The position numbers were made by a program, and so were the translations under genes. A stretch of DNA of 37,393 nucleotides, taken from Leptospiraceae bacterium (GTDB lineage: Bacteria; Spirochaetota; Leptospiria; Leptospirales; Leptospiraceae). The first letter of the stretch is position 1. Each line of letters opens with the position of its first letter. Positions 34,419-37,393 of this stretch are shown in pieces. Location: the NCBI GenBank assembly GCA_025360185.1, contig JANYCR010000318.1, forward strand, positions 1 to 37,393. Reading direction: 5' to 3'. The notes beneath the pieces are model-generated. The model did not search any database. It saw nothing but the letters and a program-made list of their open reading frames with translations, and had not been told where the DNA came from.

Positions 34419-34452
34419 GTCATGTTTTTTCATCCGTTGGAAAAAACATGAC
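34419..34452. repeat. Hairpin GTCATGTTTTTTC/GAAAAAACATGAC
   Basis: A perfect 13-bp stem with an eight-base loop. The T6/A6 runs in the stem make it terminator-like on both strands. It lies between the icd stop and the SH3 gene start, on the transcript path of icd. Confidence 0.7.
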
Positions 34453-34483
34453 AATAGTGAGAGCGCGGCGGCTGTTGTGCAAT

Positions 34484-34512
34484 GTAGTGAACGGTTTCAA
34501 ACCGTTCACTAC
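34484..34512. repeat. Hairpin GTAGTGAACGGTTT/AAACCGTTCACTAC
   Basis: A perfect 14-bp stem around a single C, 54 bases past the icd stop on the minus strand. GTAGTGAACGGTTTxAAACCGTTCACTAC-like palindromes are dispersed repeats as far as I recall. Next to it, at 34544-34563, lies CACTGAGCGGAGTCGAAGTG, another word of common dispersed palindromes. Confidence 0.75.
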
Positions 34513-34565
34513 GACGATAAATACGCCGCAACGCAAGTTACCGGTCACTGAGCGGAGTCGAAGTG

Positions 34566-35765
34566 TTATTTCAATTTCTTTGCAACAGCTTCCATGAATT
34601 GGAAAGTGTCTAGCTCCTTTTTAGAAGGAGCAGTGCTTAGAGAAATCAAGTCTTTTGTCATCTCACCTGCTTCGATTGTGTCGATGACTGCTTTTTCTAA
34701 CTTGTGGGCAAACGCGGTAACCTCTGGAGTCCCGTCAAGTTCTCCCCTTTTTGCAATCGCACCAGTCCATGCAAATATCGATGCTACAGAGTTTGTAGAA
34801 GTAGTTTCGCCTTTTTGGTATTTACGGTAATGGCGCGTAACGGTTCCATGTGCTGCTTCGTATTCGTATTTTCCTTCAGGAGAAACTAATACGGATGTCA
34901 TAAGACCGAGTGACCCAAATCCGGATGCAACCATATCGCTCATAACGTCTCCATCATAGTTCATAAGCGCCCAGAGCATTCCACCTTCGTGTTTCATGAT
35001 TTGCGCAACCGCGTCATCAATTAAGAAGTAACTGTATGTTATCCCCGCAGCTTTTAGTTCTGCTTCTTTTTCTATAGCCATCTCATCAAAGATTGCACGA
35101 AAGCGTGCGTGGTATTTTTTAGAGATAGTGTCTTTGGTAGCAAACCATAAATCGATCTTCTCAGAGGTTGCATAATTAAAACAGGATTTTGCAAAACTGA
35201 TAATGGATTTATCCAAGTTGTGGATACCCATCGCTACCCCTGCACCTTTGTATTCATGAACGAGAGCTCTTTGTTTTTCGGCTCCACTTGCATCAGTGTA
35301 GACTAATTCTACTTTGCCGGGACCTGGAACTAAAAGTTCAACGTTTCTATAAATATCACCATAGGCATGCCTGCCGATGCTAATTGGTTTTTTCCAAGAA
35401 CGAACTGCTGCAGGAATATTATTAATGATGATTGGTTTTCTAAATACAGTTCCATCTAGAATGGAACGAATCGTTCCGTTAGGAGAAGGCCATTCTTTTT
35501 TAAGGCTATATTCTTTCACTCTATCAGCGTTAGGCGTAATAGTGGCACATTTTACAGCCACTCCATGTTTTAAGGTTGCCTGTGCGGAGTCTGTAGTCAC
35601 TTTGTCGTCTGTTTTGTCTCTATAGGTTACGGAAAGATCATAGTATTCGAGTTCGATATCTAGGAAAGGATGAATGAACCTGTCCTTAATTTCTTTCCAG
35701 ATCACGCGGGTCATTTCGTCCCCGTCCATTTCGACTAATGGTGTTTTAACCTTGATTTTACTCAT
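34566..35765 (-). CDS. icd: Isocitrate dehydrogenase, NADP-type, eukaryote-like subfamily
   Basis: Oxidises isocitrate to 2-oxoglutarate in the citric acid cycle. The 399-residue protein belongs to the homodimeric group shared with eukaryotes: [20 protein letters not shown] (6-25), [41 protein letters not shown], the Lys/Tyr region YTDASGA, then [20 protein letters not shown] and [39 protein letters not shown] lies about ten bases before the ATG at 35765. It stands alone; several hairpins follow the stop. Confidence 0.96.
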   Translation of the reverse strand: MSKIKVKTPLVEMDGDEMTRVIWKEIKDRFIHPFLDIELEYYDLSVTYRDKTDDKVTTDSAQATLKHGVAVKCATITPNADRVKEYSLKKEWPSPNGTIRSILDGTVFRKPIIINNIPAAVRSWKKPISIGRHAYGDIYRNVELLVPGPGKVELVYTDASGAEKQRALVHEYKGAGVAMGIHNLDKSIISFAKSCFNYATSEKIDLWFATKDTISKKYHARFRAIFDEMAIEKEAELKAAGITYSYFLIDDAVAQIMKHEGGMLWALMNYDGDVMSDMVASGFGSLGLMTSVLVSPEGKYEYEAAHGTVTRHYRKYQKGETTSTNSVASIFAWTGAIAKRGELDGTPEVTAFAHKLEKAVIDTIEAGEMTKDLISLSTAPSKKELDTFQFMEAVAKKLK

Positions 35766-35952
35766 TAAAATTTATCTCCTTAAAATAATTCCAACCCTGT
35801 ATTCAACAAGGCTAAATGCAATTTAAAAGAGATAAGGTTTTGTTTCAAGAGAATATTTTTTTTGAAGAGTTTTGAGCATTAACACAATAATTACAAGTAT
35901 TTTTTATATTTTGTTTTTGATTCTCTTGATATTAATCATAGTTTAATGAAAC

Positions 35953-36177
35953 CTACCCTGTAATCCTAGACTTACAACCAAGTTTATCTAAAAAAACTGT
36001 CATCGGACAAAATCCAGTCATTGATAAAATTATTTGATTTAGTCCGACAATCCCCGTTAAAATAAACCAATAAGGGCTAACAAGAATCCCTAGTCCTAGA
36101 CTACCAAGAGTGAAAATACCCGCTATCAGAGGAATTACTCTTTCTAAATACCATCTATCCGTTTTTGCAATAAACAT
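35953..36177 (-). CDS. DUF2892-type small membrane protein
   Basis: A 74-residue two-helix membrane protein: RVIPLIAGIFTLGSLGLGIL (14-33) and FILTGIVGLNQIILSMTGF (38-56), then CPMTVFLDKLGCK. This is the DUF2892 pattern, also seen as the C-terminal part of the rhodanese YgaP; the Cys-Pro-x-x...Cys pair is conserved in many members. Genes of this family often stand with sulphur-transfer or heavy-metal genes. GGAG is ten bases before the ATG. A small palindrome (36200-36212) lies in the promoter region. Confidence 0.85.
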   Translation of the reverse strand: MFIAKTDRWYLERVIPLIAGIFTLGSLGLGILVSPYWFILTGIVGLNQIILSMTGFCPMTVFLDKLGCKSRITG

Positions 36178-36199
36178 ATACTTTTTTCTCCATATATAC

Positions 36200-36212
36200 T
36201 ATACGGGGTATA
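36200..36212. promoter_or_regulatory. Candidate operator TATACGGGGTATA
   Basis: A palindrome TATAC-GGG-GTATA, 22 bases before the DUF2892 start. On the minus strand it reads TATACCCCGTATA. G-run sites flanked by ATA are typical of CsoR/CstR-family repressors, which often control DUF2892 and sulphur or copper genes. No such regulator gene is in the window. It also overlaps a TATAAT-like -10 sequence on the plus strand. Confidence 0.35.
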
Positions 36213-36227
36213 ATATTTTTTATTACA

Positions 36228-36966
36228 AGCAAAAGAGAATTTGAAAAGCAGGCGGAGGGTAAGCAATTAGAAAATAAATTTATAACCCTGAGCGAATACG
36301 CAAACTTTGCCGCTATGTATGGAACTTTAATTTCTCTTTACGAACAGCAAGAAAAAGTTTCTTCTTTAGATAAAACCGTGAGCTCTATTTTGAGTCGTTA
36401 TCAATTAGGCAGTAGAGCAAACCCCGTCTGATATGGCAAAGGCAATGAAAGCTTACGCTGACGGTGCTAGCGAACAAGCCGAAGCAGAAAAAGCAAGAAT
36501 TCTTCCAAAAGTGGGAGTATACGGGGAATCCTATGCATATAGAGGAGAACGAGCGGTTGCCACTTCTTTCAATGCAGGATTCTATATTCAAATGAATCTT
36601 TATTCTCCGGAGGATTTAGACGCAATCGAACAGGCAAAACTAAGTAGCAAAGCCATGCAAGAAAGAGTAGAAGAAACAATCAGAAATGAAGAAGCGAAAG
36701 CAAAATCCCTTCTGCAAATGGAAAAAGCGCTCGCCAAAAACTTAGAACTCATCCAGGAGAATGCTAAACTAATGGAAGAGCAACTCTCTGTTAGCCAACA
36801 ACTCTTTACAAGCGGAGCAATTAATGCCATTCAACTCTCCGAGGTCTTCTCAAGAAGAGCAGATATTATCTTAGCAAAAACAAATATAGAATCGGAGTAT
36901 TTAAAAGCCAGGGCTGGCATATTGACATTATCCGAAACAAATCTAGAAGGAATAAAACATGAGTAA
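36228..36966 (+). pseudogene. Outer-membrane efflux channel (TolC-like), truncated and frameshifted
   Basis: Two frames together read like the second half of a TolC-family channel. The first (to a TGA at about 36429-36431) gives SLDKTVSSILSRYQLGSRAN; the second (36433 on) gives DMAKAMKAYADGASEQAEAE, ILPKVGVYGES, NAGFYIQMNLYSPEDLDAIE and a long coiled coil, ending YLKARAGILTLSE. Removing one base from the CCCCG at about 36422-36426 joins them as SRANPSDMAKAM, the expected sequence. The N-terminal half, signal peptide and start codon are missing: the frame begins abruptly near the DUF2892 promoter. The RND pump remnant overlaps its end, so this was an efflux operon. Confidence 0.75.
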
Positions 36967-37120
36967 ATTAGAAAAAGGATTCGCGGGCAACCTTGCCGAA
37001 AAGTTTGTAAATTCAAGACTTACACCTGTCATTGCGATTGTAAGTATTTTACTGGGGATATTCTCTGTGCTGCTTACCCCCATTTCTGTTCCGATGATAA
37101 ATATACACAAGCTAAATTAA
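36959..37120 (+). pseudogene. RND efflux pump (AcrB/HAE1-type), 5' fragment
   Basis: A 53-residue frame MSKLEKGFAGNLAEKFVNSR, LTPVIAIVSILLGIFSVLLT, then PISVPMINIHKLN. This is the start of an AcrB/CusA-type pump: cytosolic helix, first membrane helix, then normally TPREEEPQISVPMIDI. The REEEPQ part has been lost in frame and the protein stops just after. A full pump has about 1,030 residues. It overlaps the channel remnant by eight bases, the usual coupling of such operons. An IS630-type gene starts 51 bases on, so insertion and deletion may have cut the gene here. Confidence 0.75.
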
Positions 37121-37170
37121 AAATCGGGGAATAGTCAAGAAATGGGTTAAGCTGTACGAAAATATATATC

Positions 37171-37393
37171 ATGGAACTACCGTTAAGTGCAGAGCAAAAG
37201 ATAGAACTAAAGCGTCAACATCGACAAATAAAAGATAAGAGAACAGCAGACAGATTAAAAATAATTGTGATGCTAGACGAAGGATTTACGGATACTCAAA
37301 TATGCAGATTACTTATGCTAGATGAGGAGACGATAACGAGTTGGAGAAAAAAGTTTAAAGAGAGCGTTAGCATTGGAGAGTTTTTAAATTTAC
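37171..37393 (+). CDS. IS630-family-type transposase, N-terminal part
   Basis: From the ATG at 37171 the frame is open to the window end (74 codons). LKRQHRQIKDKRTADRLKII, VMLDEGFTDTQICRLLMLDE, ETITSWRKKFKESVSIGEFL is the helix-turn-helix DNA-binding start of IS630-type transposases (compare KDKRxADRIKxILLLDxGxSxxxIAxxLxLDxxTIxxWxxxY). The catalytic DDE part lies beyond the window. The left terminal inverted repeat should lie between 37121 and 37170, but its partner is not in view, so the boundary is unknown. It follows the eroded RND operon directly. Confidence 0.75.
   Translation, partial: MELPLSAEQKIELKRQHRQIKDKRTADRLKIIVMLDEGFTDTQICRLLMLDEETITSWRKKFKESVSIGEFLNL

Noticed and set aside
1-37393. 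tRNA or rRNA genes
   Set aside because: No cloverleaf with a TTCGAATC-type T arm, and no rRNA-like conserved stretch, was seen on either strand by eye.

Overview
The window reads as chromosome of an A+T-rich spirochaete, most likely Leptospira or a close relative in Leptospiraceae. This rests on the protein sequences as I recognise them (LepA, Hfq, KdsA, PyrG, ManC, isocitrate dehydrogenase, and several long proteins of a type I associate only with Leptospira). It was not tested by a database search. TTG is used as start codon by several clear genes (miaA, pyrG, sppA).

Layout. 1-3588 is a minus-strand housekeeping run: FYDLN zinc-ribbon protein, miaA, hfq, manC, a 31-residue ribosomal-type basic protein, and a membrane protein cut by the window edge. 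3715-9307 holds a hydrolase, a possible cysteine-peptidase-like protein with an exported partner, sppA, and a conserved unknown. lepA and a DUF190 gene follow. 11540-13886 is a decaying accessory patch: two copies of an exported Cys-rich protein gene (one truncated), an MNT antitoxin gene whose HEPN toxin partner is internally deleted, a (GA)12 tract, and several palindromic repeats. 13887-16362 carries kdsA and pyrG. 16700-20474 has a CPA2-type antiporter and a UbiA/UbiX pair that fits quinone synthesis, possibly by the futalosine route. 20524-23470 has rhomboid, DUF2200 with a membrane tail, VOC, a luciferase-like oxidoreductase and two tiny overlapping membrane-protein genes.

The most interesting block is 23804-27996, a four-gene minus-strand operon: an ECF-like sigma factor with a long insert, a cytosolic protein ending in a beta-rich domain, a CHAT-family protease with an intact-looking His/Cys pair, and a Cys-rich metal-binding-type protein overlapping it by ATGA. 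The parts recall the sigma factor and CHAT protease (Csx29) of type III-E CRISPR systems, but no CRISPR array or effector lies in the window. It may be a stand-alone protease-controlled sigma switch.

28070-33089 has an M23 peptidase, a polysaccharide deacetylase, a ferredoxin-metallo-beta-lactamase fusion and a large Leptospira-type unknown, with two big palindromes between genes. 33090-35765 has a 55-residue ORF with a close-set promoter, an SH3 protein and icd. The right end (36228-37393) is the wreck of an RND efflux operon: a frameshifted outer-membrane channel gene, an RND pump gene cut after about 50 codons, and the start of an IS630-type transposase.
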